NCBI RefSeq assembly: GCF_000203815.1
Contig: NW_004457642.1
Coordinates: forward strand, 496,001 to 560,000
Reading direction: 5' to 3'
DNA: 64,000 bases
From: Cavenderia fasciculata
Taxonomy: Eukaryota; Evosea; Eumycetozoa; Acytosteliales; Cavenderiaceae
Position 1 is the first letter of the stretch. Every line of letters starts with the position of its first letter. The notes below the pieces were generated by a model. That model did not search any database. It worked only from the letters and a program-made list of their open reading frames with translations, and was not told where the DNA came from. The translations under genes and the position numbers were made by a program. This document shows positions 46,351 through 56,499 of this stretch, in pieces.

Positions 46351-46600
46351 AAATAATATACAAATATTCTCGTGCATATGATTCTCTTTTTTTTTGTATA
46401 CAACCATTATATATATATAAAATAAATAAATAAATAAATATGTACAAACAAAAATATAATATATACCAAGATATAACATGGACATGGAGCAACTTGGGAT
46501 GTTCATTATTAAACAAACTTGATGCGGAGGTGCATAGCAAATCTTAGTAGGCAACAACTTTTTTTCATCAACGTGATTATTATTTTTTAAAATTTAAATT

Positions 46601-47229
46601 GTGATATAGAGAAGAAATAGAAGAAAGGAATAAGGAAGACTACCATTGTGGAAAGTGAAGGTTATTTAGCATGGTACTCTTCATCAACATTGTTCACATC
46701 ATGAGATTCAACTGATGAGGCATCACTTGACTCGAGATCAGTTTCGACATACTCGAACTGGGATGGTTGGCGGAACAACAAGGTGTCGGCTTTGGCATGC
46801 AGGCGCTGCTGCATGAGAGTGTGGTGCAACTTTTCTTCAGGACCATCTTGTCTTTCTTCTTCTTTTTCTTCAACTGGCTCCTCAGGTGCTGATGGTAATT
46901 GCAACTCTTTTTTTGCTTCCAGTTGTACTCTATCGAACAATTTTACGGGTCCCGCGGTGGGATGAACAGCCAAGGTGTCCACAATGGATTTAACGGTGTT
47001 AGTCACGACAGTAAAATCAATTTGACCAGGGCACTTGTAAGTGGATTTTGTTGTTGCTGTTCTCTTGACATCAGTCGAAACTGATCTCGAGTCAAGTGAT
47101 GCCTCATCAGTTGAAGCTCATGATGTTCACAATGTTGAGGAAGAGTACCAATGCTAAATAACCTTCACTTTCCACAATGGTGATCTTCCTTATTCCTTTC
47201 TTCTCTATTTCTTTCTCTATATATCACAA
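46601..47229. repeat. Long inverted repeat, about 150-bp arms around a 330-bp centre
   Basis: The left arm (about 46601-46748) and right arm (about 47076-47229) are reverse complements at roughly 93 percent by eye, with a few 1-2 base indels. Shared blocks include GAAAGTGAAGGTTATTTAGC and CTGATGAGGCATCACTTGAC. The left arm encodes the C terminus of the minus-strand frame (ETDLESSDASSVESHD). The right arm, read on the plus strand, gives ETDLESSDASSVEAHD and its own stop. The structure would form a long hairpin if transcribed. No clear target-site duplication or transposase was found, so a local inverted duplication is favoured over a transposon. Confidence 0.8.
46662..47065 (-). CDS. Gene fragment or terminal exon, unknown protein
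   Basis: A frame open from about 47120 to the stop at 46662 (AEEYHAK-like end) with coding-type GC. It has no in-frame ATG before an internal Met (HTLMQQRLH), so the 5' end must be another exon or is lost. The visible part contains KCPGQIDFTVVTNTV, VHPTAGPVKLFDRVQLEAKK, a Glu-rich linker (EEPVEEKEEERQDGPEEK) and a charged C terminus. The right arm of the inverted repeat begins where the exon should start, which suggests that the duplication cut the gene. I do not recognise the family. It could still be expressed if an upstream exon exists. Confidence 0.4.
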
Positions 47230-47527
47230 TATATTTTTATCAATGGTCAGCCATAGTATACCAACTGTCACTGCAAAATAATTATTATACACGCACTGTG
47301 GTTGTGTATTGATCGTGAGAGTTGTGGTTGATTAGATGATAATCTCAGGGCAATGAATAGGGTCAATAGGGTTGGGTTAAACCATAAGTCGATCAATATT
47401 GATACACCCCCAAAGAATTAATTAAATTAATTTTTTTCAATGGTATTGTACCAGCATTTAAAACAAACTTGATTTTATCACTCAATACTAGTTCTCAACA
47501 TAATCAAGTATAGAATTTTATTCTCAA
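47230..47527. other. Spacer upstream of the 47.5-kb gene
   Basis: 298 bp, moderately AT-rich, with GGGTCAATAGGGTTGGGTTA and TGATCGTGAGAGTTGTGG stretches. It is the 5' region of the gene at 47528. No ORF. Confidence 0.35.
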
Positions 47528-48159
47528 ATGGTTAATACAAATGTAAGGATTGTGGTATATTAATAATATATTAGTATTTTTAATCAAACATGATATGTTT
47601 TATATATTAACCAAATTCCTTTTTTATTTTTTTACTCATCCAGCCTATAAAGGAGGACAACGATCTTCCTAGTATTGAAAATCTATCAGTCAAAGCAACC
47701 AATGTTCTCATTACTACACCAGAAAAAGCCTCTGGTAATATGGAGTGGAAGAGCCCCATTGGACAATCAATATTGGCCAAAGTCAATGAATACAGATCCT
47801 GCAGTTATTCATGGCCACAAACAGAAAAGATGATTGCAAATGATTTTCCTACCTATGATTTCAGTCATGACCGACTCAGAGTTGCCTTGAAAACACATTA
47901 CATGAAAGAAAAACCCACTGCCAACCCAAACATCAACAACGACAACAACAACAACAACAACAACAATAACAATGAGAATAATAATAGTATATCCATTGAC
48001 ACTCGGCAACATCCAACATCCAATCTAAGTCCTGACTCTATAGATGAACTATCCGATGTAAAGTACCTGGAACTCAAGGTCGAGTTTTTCCAAATGAGAA
48101 CTTTACGTGCTCAGATAAAACTCCAAAAAGCACGTCAAAAAGCCAATGCAACTCGATAG
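47528..48159 (+). CDS. Small putative DNA-binding (trihelix/Myb-like) protein
   Basis: Two exons, 47528-47542 (MVNTN) and 47644-48159, 176 codons plus stop. The first exon is chosen because it supplies an ATG and joins in phase 0 to PIKEDNDLPS. A helical, aromatic-rich segment (MEWKSPIGQSILAKV, SWPQTEKMIANDF, DRLRVALKTHY) has the tryptophan spacing of SANT/trihelix DNA-binding domains, but the match is loose. An Asn tract follows, then a Lys/Arg/Gln-rich C-terminal helix (LRAQIKLQKARQKANATR) that could be a coiled coil. The role is unknown; a transcription factor or transposon-derived DNA binder is possible. It is convergent with the ChaC gene. Confidence 0.6.
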
Positions 48160-48363
48160 TCCACTTTGCCCTTTCATGTATTTATAATATAAACAAATAA
48201 ATAAAAATTGTTTTGGATCAACATTAGAATTATTTATCTCTCATTTCTTGAAACATTTCAAATAATTTTTTCCTTCTGGAATTGTATGCTATTGCAGCTT
48301 GTTTCTTTTGACAAGATAAAAAATCCAATGGTTCCAAAATAAACTATTTATAACATATTTAAA

Positions 48364-49267
48364 TTATAATAAGATAAGGTTTTTATTATCAATTATACTT
48401 TCACCTCTAGTGAAACCCAATACATCTTTGATATGTTGTGAATGTGTACCGATGAGTGTATTAATTTCCCTGTCGCTATAATTGGAAATACCACGACTGA
48501 GTTCGTTGTTATTCTTGTCTAGTATAGATACGAGTGATCCAGGTTCAAACGTACCACTAATCTTGACAATACCAACCGCCAACAAAGATTTGGCACGTTG
48601 TGATATGGCCTGAACGGCACCATCATCGATCAGTATCGATCCCTTTGGTTGTGTAAAATATTTCTTTTGTAATTCGAGTGTTTCATTGATCACATGACTA
48701 TCGGCTGTTGAAGGTGAGTTTGGATCTGATGGTGATAAGGATTGTTGATGCTGTTGCGCACCATCACCTCCTGCACCTGAAAGGTATTGGTGTTCTACGA
48801 TATTATGTTGTTTCATCAACTCTAATACCAATTTCTCCAATTCAAATACATGGTCGTCTTCAACTTGCATCTTGTGTAGACTATTGGCTAGTTTGAGTAG
48901 ATAGTCTAGGTTACGGCCACTGGGACCTACAGATCGAACTATTTGGTGAGCAATCTTGTCCATTGAATCCTCGCCTAGAAACTCTTCGTTGGTTTCCGAT
49001 GCAAAGTATAAAATGGCCTTGCCATGCGACGACTCCTTTCCATTGATGAAAATATCGGTTTCAATTCGTTGATAACCTCCCTTTTCTCTGTAATCCAAAT
49101 TCTTTAAAATAATCTCTGCCTCTTCATCGGGTATACAATATACAGTTCCCCATGTAATCCAATCATCATTTATATAATCTTCTGGTTGTTTAATTAATGT
49201 TACAACTCTACCAGGTGATTCCTAAAAAATGAATTAATAAGATATAAATAAATAATAGTCCCTTTAC

Positions 49268-49317
<50 letters not shown>

Positions 49318-49546
49318 CAGGAGTTCCTCTATGATCTGTACTTCCTTGGTAAAAGAATCTTTTATAACCTTTTATATATGCATTGAATTTTCTAACATAT
49401 GGGAATCCCTATACACAACAACAACAACAAGTAATTCATATTGTTAGTAACTGTAATAGTAGTACTCTACTATTCTACTATATACTTACAGGTCTCCATA
49501 GGATACTTCCATAGCCAAATAAGCAAACTAATAAGTCTTCACACAT
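48364..49546 (-). CDS. ChaC gamma-glutamylcyclotransferase fused to a ProB-type PUA domain
   Basis: Three exons: 49546-49490 (ATG, MCEDLLVCLFGYGSILW), about 49409-49323, and about 49222-48364. The first part is a ChaC fold: the substrate loop GYGSILWRP, YQGSTDHRGTPESPGRVV, and the catalytic Glu in NLDYREKGGY. NEEFLGEDSMDKIAHQIV, SVGPSGRNLDYLLKLA and DHVFELE follow, all close to ChaC1/2. After a Gln/Ser/Pro linker comes a domain matching the C-terminal PUA of glutamate 5-kinase: GSILIDDGAVQAI, KSLLAVGIVKISG and LSRGISNYSDREI, plus VLGFTRGESIIDN. ChaC enzymes release 5-oxoproline from glutathione. ProB PUA domains affect enzyme regulation in proline synthesis. The fusion is unusual; the PUA may bind RNA or act as a regulatory module. 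Total length about 290 residues. The stop is at 48364-48366. Confidence 0.88.
49268..49313 (+). repeat. (AAT)n microsatellite in an intron of the ChaC gene
   Basis: About 15 AAT/ATA units within the second intron of the minus-strand ChaC-PUA gene, close to its donor side. Confidence 0.85.
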
Positions 49547-50249
49547 TCTTCTTCTTTCTTCTTTTTTGGTTTATTTATAATAATAATATAATATATTGTT
49601 GCAAGTGTACAAGGTGGTTTAAATAGTAGTATAATAATGGTAATAATGTAGTAATGTCTGTTGTTGTTGTCTCTTTTATTGATATGTTGTTTATGTTGTT
49701 GTTTATAGTGTTACAAAACAGTAATGAATGAAATGAATAGTGTACAAATTGTAATAATAATACTCGTTGTCGTTTTTTAAATCTCTTTGTATTTTCTCTC
49801 GTTGTTGTACAAATATAGTAGTAAGTAATAATAATATATAAATAATAGACAGTAAAGTAATGAAATATGTGATAAGTGGTTTAAATAAAAGCAATATCCG
49901 CTTTTGAGTTGATTTTTGCAGCTTTTCAGAGAGTGGGTTCAATGGAAGGCAAAAAAAGTTGGGAAATAGCATTCTCCACTTCGTTCGATGCGCATTCCAC
50001 CATTATTTTGGTATTATTTTATGCATCGAAAGAATATTCAAACTACTTTGAGTATCACTCGGTTTGCTGATGTCACCGTCTCACTCTCACTCTCTCTACT
50101 ATCTTTACTTTACTTGTTTTATTTAAGAGAAGGATTAAAGAAAAAGGAAAAGTAAAAGTAAAACATTAAACCCAAAAAGACAAGGACAAGACATTAGATA
50201 GAATGGTTATATATATATTATACAAGAATGGTTATTTATTAATGAATAG
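49547..50249. other. Intergenic 703 bp upstream of the ChaC gene
   Basis: AT-rich leader for the ChaC-PUA gene, with a TTGTTGTTG stretch. An 8-bp inverted pair TTCGATGC (49984-49991) / GCATCGAA (50023-50030) has a 31-nt spacer. An 89-codon minus-strand ORF (49972-49703) is Leu/Ile/Tyr-rich and looks like chance. No gene was supported. Confidence 0.4.
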
Positions 50250-51197
50250 TTAATAATAATAATGAGTTATATTGTAGATTGAATCGGGTGGTCGATTGAT
50301 AGCGCTTTCCAAACCACTATCACGACGCGTACGAGCTGCCACAACCTTAAAAACGGGCCCAGACATATCTTCATCGCATTGTAGGCATTTGTTTAGAGTG
50401 GTAGAGTTGGGCGGTACATTGTTGGGAGTGTGCATGATCCAATCGATTAGACAAATATCTAGACAGTCTTTACGAGTATTGAGTGCATCGTACAACCATA
50501 TCACTGCACAATTGTAAGTTAGGTTGGCAGAATGTTGAATACATTCAAGTGAGTCCTTGTCCGACACAAAACTGACTATGGCACAGTCACGAATAGGATC
50601 CGTTAAATCTGGATGTGACATGTATGAAGCCAAGTCTTTGGTAGTTGAACAATATCCACAGTCATGGAGATGTGTTACAAAGGCTCCTGCTTCGATGGCA
50701 GCATCTGCAGATGTATAATTGACAAGATAGTATGTAGAGCGATCCGAATCGTTTGGATACAAAACTGCACAAACTGAATCGTTCAAAGTAGTATTAAAAC
50801 CAACGATATCATATGGATTCCAAGTTAGATTTTGTTGTGGATTTAAAAGTATCTTTGATGCAAATGCATCAATTACAGTTTGATTATAAGTTGGTGGATC
50901 GAATGAAATTCGATGAGACGGTATTGATAATCTATTTCTAATACGTTTGAATGCACCTCTATAATACTCTTCAATCACATGTCTATTGGCAGTACTATAG
51001 TAGTGGTGGTTTTTGAGCAAATCATCAAACAAAGATTCATTGTCAAGGTATCCATCAATCTTTTCTATAAATTCTTCTCTTGTTGATAATAATGGTTGAC
51101 TATGTCCAAACACCACTATTGCAATGATTGATATTGATAGTACTACTGTAATAATATTAATATTAAAATGTTGTTGTCGTTGTTGTTTAAATATCAT
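50250..51197 (-). CDS. Secreted or type-II membrane Cys-rich protein
   Basis: Single exon, 315 residues, ATG at 51197. An N-terminal hydrophobic segment (ITVVLSISIIAIVVFG) acts as signal peptide or anchor. The extracellular part has many N-glycosylation sites (NLTW, NTTLNDS, NDSD, NYTS) and Cys motifs: HDCGYCSTTKDLASYM, IRDCAIVSF, LECIQHSANLTYNCAVIW, KDCLDICLIDW and NKCLQCDEDMSG. The CGxCSTxxDLaxYM signature occurs in a broadly distributed family of uncharacterised secreted proteins in algae, oomycetes and other protists, as I remember it. No catalytic motif is evident. The last residues (NITHYYY) are intact and there is no C-terminal TM. Confidence 0.75.
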   Translation of the reverse strand: MIFKQQRQQHFNINIITVVLSISIIAIVVFGHSQPLLSTREEFIEKIDGYLDNESLFDDLLKNHHYYSTANRHVIEEYYRGAFKRIRNRLSIPSHRISFDPPTYNQTVIDAFASKILLNPQQNLTWNPYDIVGFNTTLNDSVCAVLYPNDSDRSTYYLVNYTSADAAIEAGAFVTHLHDCGYCSTTKDLASYMSHPDLTDPIRDCAIVSFVSDKDSLECIQHSANLTYNCAVIWLYDALNTRKDCLDICLIDWIMHTPNNVPPNSTTLNKCLQCDEDMSGPVFKVVAARTRRDSGLESAINRPPDSIYNITHYYY

Positions 51198-52036
51198 CTA
51201 TCTATCTATCTCTTTTACTATTTATATATGTCAAGCAATGATCACGACAATAATCGCATTTGTAAGCCGTGTTGCTTGCTTGGAATCTCCAATGAACAAA
51301 AAAAAAATATCTGGTGGAAGATTCGTCGGAGACTTGAAGATAGGAGGTGATCTGTCTTCCCATCCTGTGCTCAAATATTTCGATTCTAAATATACTGTCG
51401 CAATAATAATAATAATAATACTAGTTGATAAAAGTTGTTCATCATTTTAAGAAGAACAACTTGTATCTGTCAATACTCCTTCACCATGGACAGATATTAA
51501 TAATCAAGTGCATGCATATATTGGGATTCAATACCCATAGCGTTGAGAGACTAATCGATTAGTATAGGGATATGATAGATAGATAGATATAGATGGATCA
51601 AAGAAAACTAGTATATAATTGGCTTGTGTTGGATGACAACAAAATATGGCATTGACAATGTCTGTCTTTAGAAAAAGGGAATGATGTTTCACGATTTTAA
51701 CACGCAATTGCAAATATTTAATTACGCCACTGATATGGTTTTTTGATTGATTTCATTCATTCTTTCATATCATCCTATCTATCTATCTATCTATCTTGTC
51801 TAATATCTATCTATATCTATATGTTATTTATTTAAAGGAAGGAGTGTAGTATTATTCAAAGTAGTAGTAATTAGACAGACAGACAGACAGCATACCTCTA
51901 CTAGTAGAATTATTGTATTCTTTAAATTCCAAGAACAACCAACTATCGACGAACCAACAAACAACGGACAACTTTGGATATATATATACACACAATAACT
52001 CCTACTCTACTAGATCTATTGATATAACATTGTACA
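51198..52036. other. Divergent promoter region (839 bp)
   Basis: Lies between the secreted-protein gene and the ABC gene. It contains ATCTATCTATC (51780-51800), GACAGACAGACAG (51873-51891) and TATATATATACACACA near 51970. A 108-codon plus ORF (51124-51450) overlaps the start of the minus gene and seems accidental. Confidence 0.4.
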
Positions 52037-53825
52037 ATGACATCAACATTTGACGAACAAGCTCAAGTCGATGAGAATTACTTTGGTCAAGTTAGACTAA
52101 AAGATGACGATGGTATCGATTACCATGACCCAAAGAATATATTGACAATGAAGAATATACATAAAACTTATTTATTGGGTATTGAAGGTGTACCTGCTCT
52201 AAGGTAAATCAACAACTCTATTAATCATAGTATATAGTATGCGATATATTAATTTACTAATTAAACTTTCTTTAAATCTAAAATAGAGGTGTATCGATGT
52301 GTATAAAGAGAGGTGATTTTGTTTGTATATTTGGTACATCTGGTGGTGGAAAGACAACCATGTTAAACATTATTGGTACAATCGATAAACCTACCAAAGG
52401 TGATATGAAGTTGTGTGGGAAAAGTATGTTGTAGTTTAGTTGTAGTAGTAGTAGTATCAATGTGATATATATATATATATATATTAATATCTATATCTAT
52501 TTATTATAGCTATCAATCATAAAACAACTGATAAGGATTTGGCATTCTTAAGATTAAAAAATATGTATGTAGTAAAAGTATAAGTATGTGTTGTTTGTTT
52601 CCTAACCTTCCTTCCTTTCATCTTTTTTTTTGTGATTAGTGGATTTGTATTTCAAACATTTAATTTATTATCATCATTGACTGCATTGGAGAATGTAGAA
52701 ATGCCAATGATTTTATTGGGAGAGTTGAATGCTGCCGAGCGTCGTGAACGTGCCATTTCACTATTGACAAAGGTTGGTATGAAGGATCGTGTCGATCACG
52801 TTCCTAGCCAATTGTCGGGTGGTGAACAACAAAGAGTAACCATTGCAAGGGCAATGGCAAATAACCCCGATATATTATTATTGGATGAACCAACGTATGT
52901 CTCTTAAAATGAGAAAGAAAGATGAAAGATGTTAATTATTGTTGTTTTTTATTTTAGAGGTGATTTGGATACAGTAAATACATCGATTGTAATGAAACTG
53001 TTGACTGATTTGAACCGAAATGATGGTGTTACATTGGTGATGGTGACACATGATGTTGGACTAAAGATGTATTCAGACAGAGTCATTTGGATGCGTGATG
53101 GAAAGATTCAACGTATCGAGACGGTCAATCCACTCTCTAAAAAGGAGCAGTTTGAGAAACTGTACCGCGAGATTGACCACATTCAGAGCAGTCAAAAGGG
53201 TGGTGTACACAGCGTCATCACAAACAACAACAACAAAAAGGTGACCGAGGTACGACGTCCTATCGATTACAAGTCGATTGCTTCGTTTACAGCTGCCGGA
53301 GGATCACTTACAGGTGCGTCGTCATCCATGAACAAGAAACCTATCCGCGGCAACAACATCAACAACAATAATAATAACCCTAAACCATTTATTGTTGAGA
53401 GTTATAGTAATAGTAGTAGTACAGTTGATTTTGGTTCAACCTCTACAACATCTACATCTAACAACAACAATAATAATGGTAATAATAATAATAATTCACA
53501 CAAATATCGTCAACAACCACTTTTAAATATAAATGATGATAATGATGATGACGACGACGATTATAATCAAGATGTTAGTAGTGATGATATCAACAATATT
53601 CGTGGTCGTGATAATAGTTATTTGTTTGATGATACTGGTCCATCATCCTCATCTTCAAAGTATTTTGGTCAAAATAACAATAACAACAGACAACAACCAA
53701 TCGCCAATACCAATGATATTTATATAAACATTAATCAAGCTTTGGGTGTTGGCCAAAATAATAATAACAATAACAATAATAATACAGTTGAGAATTTAAC
53801 CAATGATTTGGATGCGATATTATAA
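52037..53825 (+). CDS. ABC transporter ATP-binding protein (LolD/MacB-type, ABCH-like)
   Basis: Five exons from ATG 52037. Exon 1 is 52037-52204, then about 52287-52421, 52510-52561, 52641-52894 and 52960-53825, with the exon 4/5 junction splitting DEPT/GDLD. The ATPase has all motifs: Walker [11 protein letters not shown]-loop [10 protein letters not shown], signature LSGGEQQR, Walker [14 protein letters not shown] and H-switch MVTHD. The domain resembles bacterial LolD/MacB ATPases more than full eukaryotic transporters, and no TM helices are coded. D. discoideum has soluble half-ATPases grouped as ABCH. A long C-terminal extension, Asn/Asp/Ser-rich (NNNNNNGNNNNN), follows the ATPase after about residue 270. 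The partner permease is not in the window, and substrate is unknown. Confidence 0.88.
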
Positions 53826-54237
53826 TATAAATAAATAAATAAATAACCCTTGTTAACAATTAATTTCCTTTGATTTTGATTGATGTACCCTACAACTTTT
53901 CTACAAAAAATGCAAAAGGCATGGTACTAAACTGCTTGTAGATTTGTTTTAATTTTTAGATTAGGCTCGATGTTGAGCTCTAGGGAAAGATGGTGTCCTC
54001 TTGTTTGACAATCAGCGTCACAATGCCCGAAAGTGTCATGTGTTTTAGTGTCAATGAAAAGACGGCACTCTAAAACATAAACAGTACTTATGGGTATACC
54101 AACAATAAAAACCATGTTTTAGAAACCTTATTGATTTCAATAACCAACTTATCACGCCACTAAGAAATTACAATAAATTTCTCAAAAAATTGGTTTTTTG
54201 GACTCCTCACGTCATATCGATTTATTTATTTATTTTA
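53826..54237. other. Convergent 3' spacer (412 bp)
   Basis: Holds the 3' UTRs of the ABC gene and the MRH-like gene. A 62-codon minus ORF (54115-53927) with Cys and His is seen but has no support. No RNA gene was recognised. Confidence 0.4.
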
Positions 54238-54911
54238 TCATAGTGATATGGTGGCCAATAAAAATAAAATAATAGTTAATATTTTTGAAAATGATGGTAT
54301 GGATGAATTTGAAAGAGAAGAAGCAGATGAAGTTGAACAAGCCCAATAACTACGAATGGTACAATTAAAATGGCATTCATTACTACTTCCATAGGAACAT
54401 GATAAATCTGTAAAATTGCCAGTGACTATATCCTTGTCACAAAAGATTGTATAGGTTGATGTTCTATTAAGGCAATTGTCACCTCGTCCACCTCCTGGCG
54501 CAGTATATACATATTGTACTTGACCATCTTCCACAAGTGTCTTTTTTACGGTTGATAAAACTCCAGTCTGTCGAACAGTAGAGTTATCACTTGACACTAT
54601 ACATGATTGAGATGGTGTTGCAGTTTGACAAGTTTCAGTTGAAACATTATCACAAAGTGCAAAAATATATGTAGAATTATCTCTTCCTACTGAAATAATT
54701 TCATTGTATACACGCATACCTCTAAAAGTGAGTGGAAATGAAAACATAGATGAGAATTTAGTAAAAAGGTTCCTCTTGTCAATAATGTATAATACACTTA
54801 CGGTGTGGTAAAATCAAGGGATCCTACAACACATTCTGGATTAGAAAAGTGGGCTTGGACATTGACCAAGCAAAGTAAACAAATAAGTAAATATGTGTAT
54901 GAATAGTTCAT
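54238..54911 (-). CDS. MRH-like secreted protein with putative GPI anchor
   Basis: Two exons: exon 1 from ATG 54911 to about 54801 (signal peptide YLLICLLCLVNVQA, then HFSNPECVVGSLDFTTP) and exon 2 about 54723-54238. The mature part has a mannose-6-phosphate receptor homology-like pattern: YIFALCDNVSTETCQ, SQSCIVSS, a Gly-rich turn GGGRGDNCLNRTSTYTIFCD and LSCSYGSSNECHFNCTIRSYWAC. A Ser-rich stretch and a terminal hydrophobic tail (ILTIILFLLATISL) with no cytosolic residues point to a GPI anchor. MRH domains bind mannose-type glycans in lysosomal sorting or ER quality control (CD-MPR, OS-9, Atg27). Binding residues cannot be judged reliably by eye. Length is about 200 residues. Confidence 0.7.
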
Positions 54912-55323
54912 ATGTATGTATTGAGCTATCGTATCCGTAATAGTGTTGTAAAAAAAAATAATGGTTTGGTGGTTTAAGTTTTAGAAATAAATAATGATGA
55001 TGAGGCAATTTGGGAACCAACAATGTCATCGGGAATTGACATCATCAAACAAACAAACATAGGTTTTAAAAATAAATATCTGATATTTTTTTTGTAAAAG
55101 TGTACAATCCAATTCGAGAACCTCTTTGACCTTTCCAACAACCAACTAATTGGACTTGATCTTTAGTGTTGTAAGATTAATTTAATAAATTTAAACAATT
55201 TTGATTGATCGGAAGATTGAATGATATTACAACTATGTACATGCATGCGAGAAAATAAATAAATAAATAAATATCTTCTCCCCACTCACAAGGACAATAA
55301 AGTGTTTATTTATTTATTGATTA
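54912..55323. other. Intergenic 412 bp upstream of the MRH-like gene
   Basis: AT-rich with AAATAAATAAATAAATATC near 55250. It serves as the promoter of the MRH-like gene and the 3' flank of the next gene. Nothing else was seen. Confidence 0.4.
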
Positions 55324-55374
55324 TTATTGATTGAGCCTTGGAGATATATTATTATAATTATTATTATTATTATA

Positions 55375-55410
<36 letters not shown>

Positions 55411-56461
55411 ATTATTATTATAATTATTAATGTTATTATTGTTAATATGATTATTATTAATATAGTTGATATTATTATGATTATGATTATTATTAGTATT
55501 TATAATATTATTATTATTATTAGTTTGAGGTAAAAGTTTACCTGACCAATGTTGATTGATTGTTTTTAATTCATTTTCTAATCTTTGGAGACGATTGACG
55601 ATCATGCCAACGACGCCGACAATGGGGTTGTCCTGCGACAGTAGACGATGATCGACTGTGAAAAAGGTTTTATCCATGTGTTCCATCATGTCGAGATGTA
55701 AGAGATCACCAACAATTTCGTTGAGTTGATCGAGTTGGAGTCTGTGATGAGACTGTGCACCCATGGCCAACAGCTGTTGAATTGATTTCTGACAGCTTTC
55801 ATAGAACCTCTTAAAAGACCGTCCTACACGAAGTGGATGTTTGACTTGAAGTCCGTGTGCTCCCAACTCGATGCACAACTTGTTGAGTAAATGCCATAGG
55901 ACCAATTCAAACTCTCTCTTTACCGTATCAATCTCTGATTGTACTATTTTACGTATTGGTTCTACCAACTTTTTATAAACCATTGTATCATGTTGAATGG
56001 GACTACTCGTCGTGGAGAGTCCACTACTACTACCACCACTACTACCACTACCATTTTGTGTCTTGTTATTATTTAATGGATTTAAATCATCCAAATAAGA
56101 TCTGACAATTGCCAAGTCTCTTTCAATCTCTGACATGGATGATGGCGGTGTGTCAATGTACATGACGGGGATGACTGAAAAGTTAAAGTGTGCCTGGTCA
56201 ATGAGGTAACGGTCGGTTTGCGATTCGATATACTCTAGGTACCATTCAACCAACCGACGCTTCTTTACACCACTCAGATACTCTCCAATATTGGCCAATA
56301 TGTGTTCAGCGGGTGGATCAACCACCATCTCTACAAACAATGGTTGATCGAGGTATGTCTCAACTGGTACATGTTGACAATGAAATAGTCTGACCAAAGG
56401 GTCACCTCTATTCATTATATTGTCATGATATACTCTATATTGTTCTATTGTATTATCATTT

Positions 56462-56466
<5 letters not shown>
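55324..56466 (-). CDS. Conserved-looking orphan protein with Asn-rich tail
   Basis: Single exon, 380 residues, ATG at 56466. The ordered part (about 1-130 and 170-300) is mostly helical and rich in charged and Leu residues: YLSGVKKRRLVEWYLEYIES, RLQRLENELKTINQHW, VKREFELVLWHLLNKLCIEL and FYESCQKSIQQLLAMG. A Gly/Ser linker (GSGSSGGSSSGLS) separates two parts. The last 65 codons are almost pure Asn with Ile, His and Tyr (NNINNYNNNYNN), encoded by AAT/ATT tracts. I do not recognise a family. No signal peptide or TM. It is probably cytosolic or nuclear. The (AG)n run abutting its ATG is a separate feature. Confidence 0.6.

Positions 56467-56497
<31 letters not shown>
56467..56497 (-). repeat. (AG)n run directly upstream of the start codon
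   Basis: About 15 AG units on the minus strand run straight into the ATG of the 380-residue orphan gene. It is a purine-rich 5' UTR end or promoter tract. A second CT run lies near 56539-56555. Confidence 0.85.

Positions 56498-56499
<2 letters not shown>

Noticed and set aside
46601-47229. Reading of the inverted repeat as a TIR transposon
   Set aside because: No transposase, no target-site duplication could be seen, and the arms carry a gene 3' end. A local duplication is simpler.
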